NCBI RefSeq assembly: GCF_963678635.1
Contig: NC_087065.1
Coordinates: 69,134,956 to 69,198,955, forward strand
Direction of reading: 5' to 3'
Source: Symsagittifera roscoffensis
Lineage: Eukaryota; Xenacoelomorpha; Acoela; Convolutidae
Length of the DNA: 64,000 bases
Under the pieces are notes generated by a model, which did not search any database, was not told the DNA's origin, and saw only the letters and a program-made list of their open reading frames with translations. The position numbers and the translations under genes were made by a program. How positions within the stretch are numbered: position 1 is the stretch's first letter; every line of letters begins with the position of its first letter. Below, piece by piece: positions 63,956 to 64,000 of this stretch.

Positions 63956-64000
63956 ACCTGTGTCAATTTGGCACATAATTAATGTAATCTTTCAAAGTCC

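Noticed and set aside
61365-64000. Complete serine protease gene within the window
   Set aside because: No GDSGGP, catalytic Asp or His exon could be found on the minus strand before the window edge.

Overview
The window looks like AT-rich, repeat-dense, intron-rich DNA of an invertebrate animal (inference). It has long non-coding stretches, short exons bounded by splice sites, several kinds of transposable element, tRNA-like SINE heads, and many G or C homopolymer runs. Nothing bacterial or viral of operon type is present. I cannot name the species.

Main host gene (+ strand, about 4.4-48.8 kb). I could assemble a gene of the lamin B receptor / delta(14)-sterol reductase (ERG24/LBR) family. 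The ten exons from 10156 to 48835 join in one reading frame of about 470 codons, with compatible phases at every junction. They follow the family order: first membrane segments, a loop ending in ..CLRPG|LIG.., a DGFGYM segment, an IPFFYGLQ segment, GLVRHPN, and the terminal R..R.E..C..YG block. Upstream exons at 4377-4505, 5095-5291 and 8970-9145 probably encode a basic, Q/S/R-rich linker like the nucleoplasmic part of LBR. Several 5' splice sites appear not to be GT: GC in two to four introns and possibly GA in one.

What fills the introns. 11.5-16.4 kb holds a decayed Ty3/gypsy element (C, minus strand) ending within 140 bp of an exon. 19.67-20.84 kb is a 0.58-kb tandem duplication ending in a tRNA-like SINE head. 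25.25-32.8 kb is a five-unit tandem array of about 1.5 kb per unit. It copies the tail of the preceding exon, its splice donor and the start of the intron, so exon tails with donors recur at 26.8, 28.4 and 31.3 kb. 36.5-39.4 kb is a decayed LINE, and its ORF1 is split by a recent Ty3/gypsy element (A, 39416-46554, minus strand) with 258-bp LTRs and a 5-bp CCGCC target-site duplication.

Downstream of the gene lie an hAT-type MITE with an 8-bp target-site duplication (49003-49381), a possible first exon of another gene (50893), a 170-180-bp satellite, a 42-bp minisatellite (52.07-52.40 kb), an old Ty3/gypsy element (B, 54724-61013, minus strand), and the terminal exon of a trypsin-like serine protease on the minus strand (61365-61656). 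The last 2.3 kb shows no gene and ends in a CCCTA-type minisatellite.

The left 3.9 kb is a different kind of sequence: very G-poor on the + strand, with long unrecognised ORFs and an LTR-like 3' end. It may be the 3' part of an element I cannot classify.

The most interesting signals are the cluster of non-GT donors in one gene, three diverged Ty3/gypsy families whose gag start codon lies on the LTR/primer-binding-site junction, the exon-tail tandem array, and the unclassified G-poor unit at the left edge.
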